A stretch of 64,000 nucleotides of DNA from the NCBI GenBank assembly GCA_016184125.1, contig JACPDG010000039.1, positions 62,001 through 126,000 on the forward strand. The letters run 5' to 3'. This stretch comes from Candidatus Rokuibacteriota bacterium (GTDB taxonomy: Bacteria; Methylomirabilota; Methylomirabilia; Rokubacteriales; CSP1-6). The notes under the pieces were generated by a model. It worked only from the letters and a program-made list of their open reading frames with translations. It was not told the DNA's origin and did not search any database. The position numbers and the translations under genes were made by a program. Below are positions 28,139 through 38,035 of this stretch, in pieces. Positions within the stretch are counted from its first letter, which is position 1. Every line of letters starts with the position of its first letter.

Positions 28139-28593
28139 CAGTGCTTGAACACCTTGCCTTCCCGTTGGGATTCGATCAGCTGGACCTGCAGCGTGTCGAC
28201 CTCACCCTCGAGCTGGTCGCGCTGGGCCTTCACGATGTCGCCGATCGACACGATGCCGATCAGCTTGCCCCGGTCGACGATCGGAAGATGGCGGATCCGC
28301 CGCTCGACCATCGTGTACCCCACCGACACCAGGTCGTCCTGGGACGAGCCGACGATCACGTCGCGCGTCATGATCGAAGCCACGGGCTCCGAGAGCAGCT
28401 TCTCGTTGCGCGCGAGGTGCCGGACGATGTCGCGCTCGCTCACGATGCCGACCGGCTGGCCGTCGCCGTCGATGGTCACGAGGGCCCCGACGTTGTGCTC
28501 GGCCAGCACGCCGAGCGCGTGCCGCACCGTCTGCTCCGGTCGCACAGTGAACACCTGTCCGCCCTTGGTCGCGAGGATGCTCGCGATGTTCAT
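28138..28593 (-). CDS. CBS-domain protein
   Basis: two CBS repeats: ALGVLAEHNVGALVTIDGDGQPVGIVSERDIVR; YTMVERRIRHLPIVDRGKLIGIVSIGDIV. Confidence 0.88.
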   Translation of the reverse strand: MNIASILATKGGQVFTVRPEQTVRHALGVLAEHNVGALVTIDGDGQPVGIVSERDIVRHLARNEKLLSEPVASIMTRDVIVGSSQDDLVSVGYTMVERRIRHLPIVDRGKLIGIVSIGDIVKAQRDQLEGEVDTLQVQLIESQREGKVFKH

Positions 28594-28701
28594 GTCCGGT
28601 GCTCTCCTTCCGGCGTCGTTTCCGTGCTCGCGGAAGCGCGCCCGAGACCTGAATGATGGTACCGACCCCGCCGGCGGGGCGGAATAGGGTGAACGTATCA
28701 A

Positions 28702-28930
28702 ACTGCTCGCGCCGAGGCCCGCCGAGCGGCGAGCCAGCAGAGCGCCGCGAGCACGCCACAGGCGCCGGCGAGCTTCGGCGTGATCGCCGAGGGCGCGGCC
28801 CACGGCCAGAAGAGCGCTCCGTTCGGCACGAGGCCGATGATGACGAGGTTGGTGGTGTTGTCGAGCGCGAGGCCGAGGAACCCGTTCAGGTCCCCCGGCC
28901 GGATCCAGGACGGCGCCGTGGGGCGGGTCG
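28702..28930 (-). pseudogene. permease-like fragment without start codon (NCS2-like, tentative)
   Basis: minus-strand third frame: WIRPGDLNGFLGLALDNTTNLVIIGLVPNGALFWPWAAPSAITPKLAGACGVLAALCWLAARRASARAV*; no ATG/GTG/TTG found upstream in the stretch read. Confidence 0.45.
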
Positions 28931-29233
28931 CTATTGTGGCGCGGCGGACGCGGTCTGGAGGAGATGCTCCCGGACGAAGGCGCGCGTGCGGTCCGCCAGC
29001 GTCTTGCCCCAGGCCAGGCTCCCGCGGTTGTCCGCGACGTCCTTGTAGTCGAACTCCATCACGGGCGACACGTCGGCGCCGAGCCTGAACCGCACGCCAT
29101 ACGAGGTCCCGTGCCGCTCGTCACCCGCATCGAGCAGGACCTCGATCCGCGGGTGGGCGCGCTTGGCGTGCGAGGTCAGGAAGTTCCAGAGCCACCGGGC
29201 GACTTCGTCGTAGCTTCCGCCTGAGAATGCCAT
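28931..29233 (-). CDS. hypothetical protein (100 aa)
   Basis: ORF with coding-like composition: MAFSGGSYDEVARWLWNFLTSHAKRAHPRIEV... Confidence 0.6.
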   Translation of the reverse strand: MAFSGGSYDEVARWLWNFLTSHAKRAHPRIEVLLDAGDERHGTSYGVRFRLGADVSPVMEFDYKDVADNRGSLAWGKTLADRTRAFVREHLLQTASAAPQ

Positions 29234-29280
29234 GGCGCTCGGATTCTAGCATCCGGACTTGCCGTCGAGCCCCCGGGAGC

Positions 29281-29390
29281 CCGAGAACGAATCGAGAACG
29301 AATCGGGTCCCCGAGGGCCGTCCCGGGTTTTCCCGGGACGGCTCCGAGCGTGTGGGGGGCTTGGGGGGCTTCGGTAGTCCCCCCATGAAG
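29281..29390 (-). repeat. GC-palindromic modular element (copy 7)
   Basis: minus sense: gacttcatggggggactaccgaagccccccaagccccccacacgctcggagccgtcccgggaaaacccgggacggccctcggggacccgattcgttctcgattcgttctcgg. Confidence 0.85.
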
Positions 29391-29396
29391 TCGATC

Positions 29397-31790
29397 TCAA
29401 CACTCGTTGAAGCCGCAGGAGAGGCACTTCTTGCACCCCTCCTCGTATACGAACGTCGCCTGACCGCACTCCTTGCAGAGGTCGCCGATCCGCTTCTGCG
29501 CGGCCGGCGCGGCTGGCGCGGCCGGCGGCGATGCCGTCGCCGCCGCAGCCGCGCCACCGTTCATCCCCGTCACCTGCCCGACGTGCTCGGCCAGCGTGCG
29601 CGCCAGCGCGTCCGGCAGCGAGAGCACCTTCTGCGCACCGAATCCCATCGGCTGGCCTCCGCCGATGCGGGAGAGCTGGCTGATGACCTCCTCGAGCCGG
29701 CGCCGGGGCGTCATCGGCGACGGCAGCCTCAGCACGAGCGAGATCAGCCGCCCGATCGCCTCGGCCACCGCCATCGTGTCCGACCCGGCCTTGCCCACCT
29801 GGACGAACACCTCGAAGGGCTCGCCGTCCTGCGTCTCGTTGACCGTGATGAACGCGGTCCCGATCGGCGTCTCCATCCGGTACGTCGCGCCCTTGAGGCT
29901 GTGCGGGCGCGGCTTGATGACGGCGACGCTCGGTGCCGCCGCGACCGCCGCGGCGTCCTTCTTGATGCCGACGTTCAGCACCTGCTCGCCCTTGCAGCCA
30001 TCGCGAAACACGGTGATGCCGAGGCAGCCGAGCTGCCAGGCGAACTCGTAGGCGCCGGCCACGTCCTCCTCCGACGCCTCGTTCGGGAGGTTGATCGTCT
30101 TCGACACCCCGTTGTCGGTGTAGCGCTGGAACGCCGCCTGGTGCCTCACGTGCCACTCGTAGGGGATCTCGTGCGCCGTCTTGAGGACGCGCTCGGCCCA
30201 CTCCGGCACCCCCGGGATGCCGTGCAGCGATCCGCGCCGCGCGATCTCGTCCTTGAGCGCCTGCGAGTAGAAGCCCTCGTCCCTGACGATCTCCTCGAAC
30301 GTCTCGTTCATGAACGTGAGCACGCGCTCGCCGTCCGGCTGCTTCACGCGGTGCTGGAACGCGAGCGCGAAGATCGGCTCGATGCCCGACGAGCAGCCCG
30401 CGATCATCGAGATCGTTCCCGTGGGCGCGATCGTCGTCACCGTCGAGTTCCGCATGGGCCGGCCGTGCCGGTAGATCGACTGCGCCCAGTTCGGGAACGG
30501 GCCGCGCTCCTCGGCGAGCTTGGCGGACTGGTCGTGCCCCGTCTCCTTCACGAACGCCATGATCTGCTCGGCGAGGTCGAGGGCCTCCTGGCTGTCGTAC
30601 GGGATGCGCATCTTGAAGAGCAGGTCCGCCCAGCCCATGATCCCGAGGCCGATCCGGCGGTTGGCCTTCACCATCGCGTCGATCTCGGGCAGCGGGTACG
30701 GGTTCATCTCGATGACGTCGTCGAGGAACCGCACGGCGAGCCGCACGACCCGCTCCATCTCGTCCCAGTCGATCGACCACTCGCCCGCCTCGTTGCGCCG
30801 GGCGAACCTCGACACGTTCAGCGAGCCCAGATTGCACGCCTCGTTGGGCAGGAGGGGCTGCTCACCGCACGGATTGGTCGCCTCGACGACGCCGAGGTCC
30901 GGCGTCGGGTTGGCCGGGCTCGCATTGATCCGGTCGATGAAGACCATGCCGGGGTCGCCGGTCCGCCACGCGGCGCGCACCATGCGGTCGAAGACTTCCC
31001 TCGCGGAGAGCCGGCCGACCGACACCTTCGTGTGCGGATTGATGAGGTCGTACTCGTCGCCCTTGAAGAGCGCCTCCATGAACCGGTCGGTGACCGCGAC
31101 GGAGATGTTGAAGTTCGTGATCCCGCCATCCAGCTTGCACTCGATGAACTCCAGGATGTCGGGATGGTCGACGCGCAGGATGCCCATGTTCGCGCCGCGA
31201 CGCGTGCCGCCCTGCTTGACCGCTTCGGTCGCGCTGTTGAACACCTTGAGGAACGACACGGGCCCGGACGCGCGACCACCGGTCGACGCGACGATGTCGT
31301 CCTTCGGGCGCAGCCGCGAGAACGCGAAGCCCGTGCCGCCACCGCTCTTGTGGATGATCGCCGCGGCCTTGACCGAGTCGAAGATCTCCTCCATCGAGTC
31401 GCCCACCGGGAGCACGTAGCAGGCGGAGTACTGGAGGCCGTTGCTCTTTCCGGCGTTCATGAGGGTCGGCGAGTTCGGGACGAAATCCCCGTCCACGATA
31501 ATGTCGTAGAAGGCCGCGGCCACCTCGCGGCCGGCGGCAGGGCTGCGCCCGTAGCGCGCCTCGCCCTCGGCGATCGAGGTCGCCACCCGCCAGCACATCT
31601 CCTCGGGCGTCTCGACCACCTCGCCGCCGCGCCGCGTGAGGTAGCGTTCGCGCAGGACGCGTAACGCCGCGTCCGTCCACTTCCCGACCTTGGACGGCCG
31701 ATGGACGATCTCGGGCGACGGCCCGGTATCGTGAGACGTCCCCGCCCGCGTGTCCGTGTTCCGTCGGCCCGCAGTCGCGTCCGCCTGCAT
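29397..31790 (-). CDS. nrdJ: adenosylcobalamin-dependent ribonucleoside-diphosphate reductase (class II)
   Basis: SPTLMNAGKSNGLQYSACYVLPVGDSMEEIF; NPCGEQPLLPNEACNLGSLNVSRF; C-terminal CKECG...CKKCLSCGFNEC. Confidence 0.93.
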   Translation of the reverse strand: MQADATAGRRNTDTRAGTSHDTGPSPEIVHRPSKVGKWTDAALRVLRERYLTRRGGEVVETPEEMCWRVATSIAEGEARYGRSPAAGREVAAAFYDIIVDGDFVPNSPTLMNAGKSNGLQYSACYVLPVGDSMEEIFDSVKAAAIIHKSGGGTGFAFSRLRPKDDIVASTGGRASGPVSFLKVFNSATEAVKQGGTRRGANMGILRVDHPDILEFIECKLDGGITNFNISVAVTDRFMEALFKGDEYDLINPHTKVSVGRLSAREVFDRMVRAAWRTGDPGMVFIDRINASPANPTPDLGVVEATNPCGEQPLLPNEACNLGSLNVSRFARRNEAGEWSIDWDEMERVVRLAVRFLDDVIEMNPYPLPEIDAMVKANRRIGLGIMGWADLLFKMRIPYDSQEALDLAEQIMAFVKETGHDQSAKLAEERGPFPNWAQSIYRHGRPMRNSTVTTIAPTGTISMIAGCSSGIEPIFALAFQHRVKQPDGERVLTFMNETFEEIVRDEGFYSQALKDEIARRGSLHGIPGVPEWAERVLKTAHEIPYEWHVRHQAAFQRYTDNGVSKTINLPNEASEEDVAGAYEFAWQLGCLGITVFRDGCKGEQVLNVGIKKDAAAVAAAPSVAVIKPRPHSLKGATYRMETPIGTAFITVNETQDGEPFEVFVQVGKAGSDTMAVAEAIGRLISLVLRLPSPMTPRRRLEEVISQLSRIGGGQPMGFGAQKVLSLPDALARTLAEHVGQVTGMNGGAAAAATASPPAAPAAPAAQKRIGDLCKECGQATFVYEEGCKKCLSCGFNEC

Positions 31791-31914
31791 CTCAGGACCT
31801 CCTCAACAGGGTTGGTTCGTGAACGATGGAGAGTGCCTGATCGCCGAAACCAGCATCCTCAACGAGAAACGCGTCCCTGCTCATCGTCTTGTGTCTTTCT
31901 GGCTGCCGGCGCTG

Positions 31915-31930
31915 ACGCTACATCTTGTGG
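31915..31930. promoter_or_regulatory. candidate NrdR box upstream of nrdJ
   Basis: acgctacatcttgtgg compared with the NrdR consensus acaCwAtATaTwGtgt; about 125 bp upstream of the nrdJ ORF start. Confidence 0.4.
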
Positions 31931-32108
31931 TGGCGCAGCATCTAACACCCATCATCTCGCGCGGGTCAAGGGAAAACGTATCCGCCGATATCCACCGCCG
32001 ATCCACGGTCATCGGCGTCGGGGTTGTCCTGAACGTCGGCGGGCTCGTGCTATCTTCGAGCGTCGGACATCCCACTGCCCGCCGTTTCCGAGGGCGAAGG
32101 AGACCTGC

Positions 32109-33407
32109 ATGAGGTTCGTGCTCGCCGCGCTCGGGCTCCTCTGCGCGGCGCTCCCCGCATTGGCCCAGACGCCGTCGCCGCCGCAGGTCGCCGGCCGTGT
32201 CATCACGCTCGAGGAGGCGATCGCGATCTCGCTCGAGATCCAGCCGCAGATCCAGGCCCGTCTCGGCGACTACGAGGCGGCGCGGTTCCGCGTGGACCAG
32301 GTCTTTGCGACCCTGCTGCCGCAGCTGACCGGGTCGTGGACCGCGGCGCGCACGCAGAGCGTGACCGGCTCCACCTCGGTAGCGGCGGGCGGGGCCAGGA
32401 CCGTGACGTTCTTTACGACCACGACGGTCGCCCGCGTCGCCCTCTCGCAGTTGCTCTTCGACTTCGGCAAGAGCTTCGCGAGCGTCGAGGTCGCCCGGAA
32501 GGGCGCCGAGATCGCATTCGAGGACGTCGAGCTCCAGCGGCAGGCGCTCACGCTTGCCGTGAAGGAAGCCTACACGAACCTGCTCTTCGCGCAGCGGCTG
32601 ATCCGCGTGAACCGGCAGGCCCTCGAGCGGGCCGGGCTCAACCTGCGCTCGGCGCGTGGCTTCTTCGACGTCGGGACGAGGCCGAAGTCCGACGTCACGC
32701 GGGCCGAGGTCGACGTGGCCAACGCCCGCGTCGACGTCATCCGGGCGTCGAACGCCGAGCGGCTGGCGCGCGTGGCGCTCAACACGGCCATGGGCATCCC
32801 GAGCGACACGCCGACGCAGGTCGTCGACAACCTCGCCTACGAGCCGGTGAAGTTCGACCGCGCGCAGCTGCAGACCAATGCGCTGCGGCAGCGTCCCGAG
32901 TACCGCCAGACCAAGCTGCGAGCGGACGCCGCGGAGGCGGACCTGAAGCGGCGCTTCCTCGACTTCCTCCCCGACATCACCGGCGGCGGCTTCTACGGCG
33001 CCGCACGCGCGGACATGAACGAGATCTGGGAGCTGAACCTCAACCTCACGTGGCAGCTCTTCGACGGCGGCAACCGGATCGCCCGGTACCGCGAGTCGCG
33101 CGCCCTCGTGGACGCGTCGCGGGCGCGCGTCAAGGCGCTGGAGCTCGACATCGCCCGCGAGGTCGAGCAGTCCCAGATCGGCGTCGAGGAGGCCGACGAG
33201 CGTATCCAGGCCGCGCAGGTCGCCGTCACGTCCGCGCAGGAGAACTTCCGGCTGGCCCAGGGCCGTTTCGACGCCGGCGTCGGCACGATCCTCGAGCTGA
33301 CCGACGCGCAGCTCGAGCTGACACGAGCGCAGAACCAGGAGGCGCAGGCGCTGGCGGACTACCGGATCGCTCTCGCGCGCCTGGACCGGTCCGTCGGCCG
33401 AAGGTAG
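32109..33407 (+). CDS. TolC-family outer membrane efflux protein
   Basis: signal peptide; ITLEEAIAISLEIQPQIQARLGDYEAA; first gene of an efflux operon. Confidence 0.9.
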   Translation: MRFVLAALGLLCAALPALAQTPSPPQVAGRVITLEEAIAISLEIQPQIQARLGDYEAARFRVDQVFATLLPQLTGSWTAARTQSVTGSTSVAAGGARTVTFFTTTTVARVALSQLLFDFGKSFASVEVARKGAEIAFEDVELQRQALTLAVKEAYTNLLFAQRLIRVNRQALERAGLNLRSARGFFDVGTRPKSDVTRAEVDVANARVDVIRASNAERLARVALNTAMGIPSDTPTQVVDNLAYEPVKFDRAQLQTNALRQRPEYRQTKLRADAAEADLKRRFLDFLPDITGGGFYGAARADMNEIWELNLNLTWQLFDGGNRIARYRESRALVDASRARVKALELDIAREVEQSQIGVEEADERIQAAQVAVTSAQENFRLAQGRFDAGVGTILELTDAQLELTRAQNQEAQALADYRIALARLDRSVGRR

Positions 33408-33410
33408 GAG

Positions 33411-33440
33411 TGGGGGCCCGAGATGGCCCCCGGCTCGGTG
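33411..33440 (+). repeat. partial GC-palindromic element
   Basis: tgggggcccgagatggcccccg 3 bp after the tolC-family stop. Confidence 0.6.
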
Positions 33441-33544
33441 ACCCGCTCGCCCCTCCGCGGGGCCCGACGTGGCGTCCGGACCCCGTCGAGCGCCAGCGCG
33501 TACAATAAAGTCCGGTCGTCCCGCGTCGAATCTTCGAATTCTCC

Positions 33545-35251
33545 GTGATCGGACCTCATTTGAAACGACTCGTCGTGCTCGCCCTGATCGTGCTGACCGT
33601 GGGCGGCGGTGTCTGGGCCTACTTCGCGACCCAGAGCCGCGGCAACGCGGCGCGGTACCGCCTCGCCCGCGTCGAGCGCGGGCCCTTGACCGCGGCGGTG
33701 TCGGCGAGCGGCAACCTGGCCGCGGTGACGACGGTCCTCGTCGGCAGTCAGGTCTCGGGCCAGATCACGGAGCTCTTCGCCGACTTCAACTCCCTGGTCG
33801 AGCGCGGTCAGGTCATTGCCCGGATCGACCCCGAGATCTTCGAGGCGAAGGTCAACCAGGCACGCGCGGAGCTCGACTCGGCGGGGGCGTCCGTGCTGAA
33901 CCAGCAGGCGCAGGTCGAACGCGCGCGCGCCGACGTCGAGAACGCCCGGTCCGCGCACGCCGAGTCCCGCGCGCAGACGGCCAAGGCGCAGGTCGCCCTG
34001 CTCGACGCGCGCCGCGACCTCGAGCGGAAGGACGAGCTGTTCCGGCGCCAGCTCATCGCGAAGAGCGAGCGCGACAGCGCGCAGGCGGCGCACGACTCCG
34101 CCGCGGCGCAGCTCGACTCCGTCAAGGCCAAGGAGGCGGCGCTCGCCGCGGCCATCGGCTCGGCGGCCGCGCAGCTCCGCGTCGCGGAGGCGCAGCTCGT
34201 CGCGGCACGCGCGCAAGTCAAGCAGAAGGAGGCGTCGCTCCAGCAAGCGCAGGTCGACCTCGAGCACACGACGATCCGCGCGCCCGTCAACGGCGTGGTC
34301 GTCTCGCGCCAGGTGGACGTCGGCCAGACGGTCGCCGCCAGCCTCCAGGCGCCGACCCTGTTCACGATCGCGCAGGACCTCACCAAGATGCAGGTCGAGA
34401 CGAGCGTGGACGAGGCCGACATCGGCCGCGTCAAGCTCGCCGACCGCGCGACGTTCACCGTCGACGCGTTCCCCGGCGAGACGTTCGCCGGAGGCGTCAC
34501 CCAGATCCGGAAGGCCGCTCAGATCGTGCAGAACGTCGTCACGTACACGGTCGTGGTCGCGGTCGACAACCCGGGCGGCAAGCTGCTGCCGGGGATGACG
34601 GCGAACGTCAAGCTCGTCGTCGCCGAAAAGCCGAGCGTGCTCAAGGTCCCGAACGCCGCGCTGCGCTTCAGGCCGAGCGGAGCCGCTGGCGGGGCCTCCG
34701 TGGCCGCCGGCGGCGCGCCCGCGCGACGGGCCGCGGGTGGCAGCGACGCGGGCGCCGGTGCTGCCGGCGGGGGCGGTCAGCGGCCGAGCATGGAGCAGAT
34801 CCGTGAGCGGCTCGTGAAGGGCCTCGGGCTGACCGAGGAGCAGCAGAAGACGCTCGACCCGATTCTCGCGGACAGCCGGCAGCAGATGATAGCCCTCCGC
34901 GGCGCTCAGCTGTCGGACGCCGAGCGGCAGGGACGCATGCAGAAGATCCGGGAGGCGACACGGACGCGGGTGCGGCAGATCCTCACCGCCGAGCAGCAGC
35001 GCCGGTACGACGAGATGTCGCCGCCGAGCCGCGCCGACGCCGGCGCTGCGACCGGCCTGCCGGGACGCGTGTGGATCGTCGGGCCGGACGGCAAGCCGGC
35101 GCCGGTGTCGATCACGCTCGGTCTGAGCGACGGGACCGCGACCGAGGTGCTGCGCGGCGACCTGAAGGAGGGCCAGGACGTGATCATCGGGACGGTGAGC
35201 GGCGCCGGCGGCCAGTCGCGGCCGTCGGGCGGCCCGAGACTTCGGCTGTGA
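33545..35251 (+). CDS. macA: MacA-like periplasmic adaptor with embedded LTXXQ/Spy-like segment
   Basis: [57 protein letters not shown]...[12 protein letters not shown]. Confidence 0.85.
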   Translation: MIGPHLKRLVVLALIVLTVGGGVWAYFATQSRGNAARYRLARVERGPLTAAVSASGNLAAVTTVLVGSQVSGQITELFADFNSLVERGQVIARIDPEIFEAKVNQARAELDSAGASVLNQQAQVERARADVENARSAHAESRAQTAKAQVALLDARRDLERKDELFRRQLIAKSERDSAQAAHDSAAAQLDSVKAKEAALAAAIGSAAAQLRVAEAQLVAARAQVKQKEASLQQAQVDLEHTTIRAPVNGVVVSRQVDVGQTVAASLQAPTLFTIAQDLTKMQVETSVDEADIGRVKLADRATFTVDAFPGETFAGGVTQIRKAAQIVQNVVTYTVVVAVDNPGGKLLPGMTANVKLVVAEKPSVLKVPNAALRFRPSGAAGGASVAAGGAPARRAAGGSDAGAGAAGGGGQRPSMEQIRERLVKGLGLTEEQQKTLDPILADSRQQMIALRGAQLSDAERQGRMQKIREATRTRVRQILTAEQQRRYDEMSPPSRADAGAATGLPGRVWIVGPDGKPAPVSITLGLSDGTATEVLRGDLKEGQDVIIGTVSGAGGQSRPSGGPRLRL

Positions 35252-36021
35252 CGGCCCCGAGCGCGCCCGGCCGCCCGAGCGGGCTGATCCTGACCGACGG
35301 GCTCACGAAGGACTACCGCCTCGGCCCGCACGTCGTCCACGCGCTCCGCGGCGTGAGCGTGACGATCGCTCGCGGCGAGTTCGTCGCGGTGATGGGTCCG
35401 TCCGGCTCCGGCAAGTCGACGTTCATGAACATCCTCGGCTGCCTGGACACGCCGACCGCGGGGCGCTACGTGCTCGACGGCGAGGAGATCGGGCGGCTCC
35501 GCCGGGACGCGCTCGCACGGATCCGCAACCGCAAGGTCGGCTTCGTCTTCCAGCAGTTCAACCTGCTGCCGCGCGTCTCCGCGCTGGAGAACGTCGAGCT
35601 TCCCCTGCTCTACGCCGGTCTCGGCGCCCGTGAGCGACACGAGCGCGCGAGAGCACGACTCGCGGAGGTCGGCCTCGCCGACCGGATGGACCACCATCCG
35701 AGCCAGCTCTCGGGCGGGGAGCAGCAGCGCGTGGCGATCGCGCGCGCGCTCGTGAACGACCCCGCCGTCGTCCTGGCCGACGAGCCGACGGGCAACCTCG
35801 ACACGCGCACGAGCGCCGAGATCCTGGCCGTCATGCAGCGGCTCAACCGGGCGGGACTCACGATCGTCATCGTGACCCACGAGCTGGACGTCGCGCAGTG
35901 CGCCCAGCGGGTGCTCACCTTCCGCGACGGGCGTCTCCGGAACGACGAGGCGGTCACCGCGCCGGTCGACGCCGCGACGCTCCTCGCGGGGCTCGAGGAG
36001 GAGCAGGAGGTCACGGCGTGA
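35248..36021 (+). CDS. macB: MacB-type ABC transporter ATP-binding protein
   Basis: [47 protein letters not shown] overlap with macA. Confidence 0.92.
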   Translation: MTAPSAPGRPSGLILTDGLTKDYRLGPHVVHALRGVSVTIARGEFVAVMGPSGSGKSTFMNILGCLDTPTAGRYVLDGEEIGRLRRDALARIRNRKVGFVFQQFNLLPRVSALENVELPLLYAGLGARERHERARARLAEVGLADRMDHHPSQLSGGEQQRVAIARALVNDPAVVLADEPTGNLDTRTSAEILAVMQRLNRAGLTIVIVTHELDVAQCAQRVLTFRDGRLRNDEAVTAPVDAATLLAGLEEEQEVTA

Positions 36022-37250
36022 CGGCCTGGCAGTCGATGCGGATCGCCATCGGCGCGCTGCGCGTGAACAAGCTGCGCAGCATGCTCACGATGCTCGGGAT
36101 CATCATCGGGGTCGGCGCGGTGATCGCGATGATCGCCGTGGGCGCCGGCGCGCAGGCGCGGGTCGCCGAGCAGATCCAGAGCCTCGGGTCGAACCTGATC
36201 CTCATTCTCTCGGGCAGTGTCACGTCGGGCGGCATCCGGATGGGCCACGGCAGCCAGCAGACCATCACGGAGGACGACGCGGCGGCGATCCAGCGCGAGA
36301 TCCCCGCCGTCCAGGTAGCCGCGCCGGTGACGCGCGGGACGGCGCAGGTGGTCTACGGCAACCTGAACTGGTCCACGGTCATCCTGGGCGTCACGCCGGA
36401 GTACCTCGAAGCGCGCGACTGGCCGCTCGCCGCCGGCCGCGCCATCAACCCGGAGGAGGTCGACGGCGCCATGAAGGTCGCGTTGATGGGCCAGACGACG
36501 GCGGAGAACCTCTTCGGCGACAGCGATCCCCTCGGCCAGATCATCCGCATCCGGAAGGTCCCCTTCACCGCCGTCGGCGTGCTCGGCCGCAAGGGCCAGA
36601 ACACCTGGGGCCAGGACCAGGACGACGTGATCATGATCCCGCTCTCGACGGCGAAGAAGAAGGTGCTCGGGTCGAGCCAGGCCAACCCGCGCGCGGTCGG
36701 CGCCATCTCCGTGAAGGTCCGCGCCGGCGAGAACATGGTGGAGGCCGAGGGTCAGATCCGGGCGCTGATGCGCCAGCGCCACAAGCTGCAGCCGTACCAG
36801 GACGACGACTTCTTCCTGCGGAACCTCTCCGAGGTGCTGCAGGCGCAGGAGGAGTCCTCCCGGGTGATGACCTACCTGCTCGGCGCGATCGCGTCGATCT
36901 CGCTGCTCGTGGGCGGCATCGGGATCATGAACATCATGCTCGTCAGCGTGACGGAGCGAACGCGCGAGATCGGGCTTCGGATGGCCGTCGGCGCTCGCGG
37001 CCGCGACATCCTCTCCCAGTTCCTCGTCGAGGCCGTCACGCTGTCGCTGATCGGCGGCGCGATCGGCATCGCGCTCGGGCTCGGCGCATCCGCGGCGATC
37101 AGCTACTACTTCGAGTGGCGGACGCTGGTCGCGCCGGAGGCCATCGCGCTCGCGTTCGGCTTCGCGGCCACCGTCGGCGTCTTCTTCGGGTTCTACCCGG
37201 CGAGGAAGGCCGCACGGCTCGACCCGATCGAAGCCCTCCGGTACGAGTAG
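36018..37250 (+). CDS. MacB-type ABC transporter permease (FtsX-like)
   Basis: [61 protein letters not shown]. Confidence 0.92.
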   Translation: MTAWQSMRIAIGALRVNKLRSMLTMLGIIIGVGAVIAMIAVGAGAQARVAEQIQSLGSNLILILSGSVTSGGIRMGHGSQQTITEDDAAAIQREIPAVQVAAPVTRGTAQVVYGNLNWSTVILGVTPEYLEARDWPLAAGRAINPEEVDGAMKVALMGQTTAENLFGDSDPLGQIIRIRKVPFTAVGVLGRKGQNTWGQDQDDVIMIPLSTAKKKVLGSSQANPRAVGAISVKVRAGENMVEAEGQIRALMRQRHKLQPYQDDDFFLRNLSEVLQAQEESSRVMTYLLGAIASISLLVGGIGIMNIMLVSVTERTREIGLRMAVGARGRDILSQFLVEAVTLSLIGGAIGIALGLGASAAISYYFEWRTLVAPEAIALAFGFAATVGVFFGFYPARKAARLDPIEALRYE

Positions 37251-37338
37251 CCCGCCCCCCGGCTCGGTGCGCGACCCCGAGAGCCTCGCCAATCCGCGCT
37301 CGTCGCGTTCCTGCGGTTCGCGGGCGAGCCCGCTCAGA

Positions 37339-37365
37339 GCCCGTGAACGAATCCGGTGGTCGAGG
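37339..37365 (-). repeat. orphan right-end fragment of the GC-palindromic element
   Basis: gcccgtgaacgaatccggtggtcgagg is the exact reverse complement of 45962-45988. Confidence 0.75.
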
Positions 37366-37434
37366 CAGCGCGGAGGCCGCCGCTGGCGGTCGGAGGGCAC
37401 CTGCGGCCACTGGCGACTCTGCTAAGGTCGGAAC

Positions 37435-38022
37435 GTGATGGCGCGATCGAAGGAGCGGCAGCAATCGCGCGAGCCGAAGGGCCTTCCGCACGCCGCGGTA
37501 GCGCAAGCCGCGGCGTCCGCGGCGCGTGCACTGATCGGACCGACCGACGGCGCGGCGGAGCCCGCGCCACCGGCCGCGCCGCCCCGCGGTCTCGCAGGAA
37601 CAGGACCGCGCGCTCCGCGAGCGAACGAGGTGACGGAGCGCGCGCTCCTCGCGATGGCGCGCGAGGTCGCGACGCTCGCGACGCGCGGCGGCTCGCTTCG
37701 CGAGGCGCTCGCCCACATCGCGCGAACGTCCAGCGAGCGCGAGCTACGCCGGGCGCGGCTCGACGCGTTGCTCGACGAGGACGAGACGCGCGCCCTGTCG
37801 CTCGCGTGGGCGCGCGAGCAGCTCAGGCTCGCGCTCGAGGAGCTGATCGCCGTCCTCGGCAAGACCGGCGCCGTGCGGACCGACATCCCCGCGCCGACGC
37901 TCGCCTGGGTCCTCCTCGCGGCGTGCGAGGCGATCGCCCTCGAGCCGCCGGGCGACACCGACGACCGGGTCGATGCCCTGCTGCGCGTCAGCGGTCCGAG
38001 ATCATGGGGGGCCCCGACATGA
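37435..38022 (+). CDS. TetR C-terminal-domain-like protein lacking a recognisable HTH
   Basis: LLAMAREVATLATRGGSLREALAHIARTSSERELRRARLDALLDED...VRTDIPAPTLAWVLLAACEAIAL; C-terminus GPRSWGAPT* is encoded by a repeat. Confidence 0.5.
   Translation: MMARSKERQQSREPKGLPHAAVAQAAASAARALIGPTDGAAEPAPPAAPPRGLAGTGPRAPRANEVTERALLAMAREVATLATRGGSLREALAHIARTSSERELRRARLDALLDEDETRALSLAWAREQLRLALEELIAVLGKTGAVRTDIPAPTLAWVLLAACEAIALEPPGDTDDRVDALLRVSGPRSWGAPT
38003..38021 (+). repeat. half copy of the GC-palindromic element
   Basis: catggggggccccgacatg. Confidence 0.65.
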
Positions 38023-38035
38023 TAAAGTCCTGCCG

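Noticed and set aside
28931-29233. 100-aa ORF as a toxin-antitoxin component
   Set aside because: No partner ORF and no recognisable toxin or antitoxin motif.
31791-32108. Cobalamin riboswitch upstream of class II RNR
   Set aside because: No B12-box (GCCACTG-like) or characteristic stems found in the leader.
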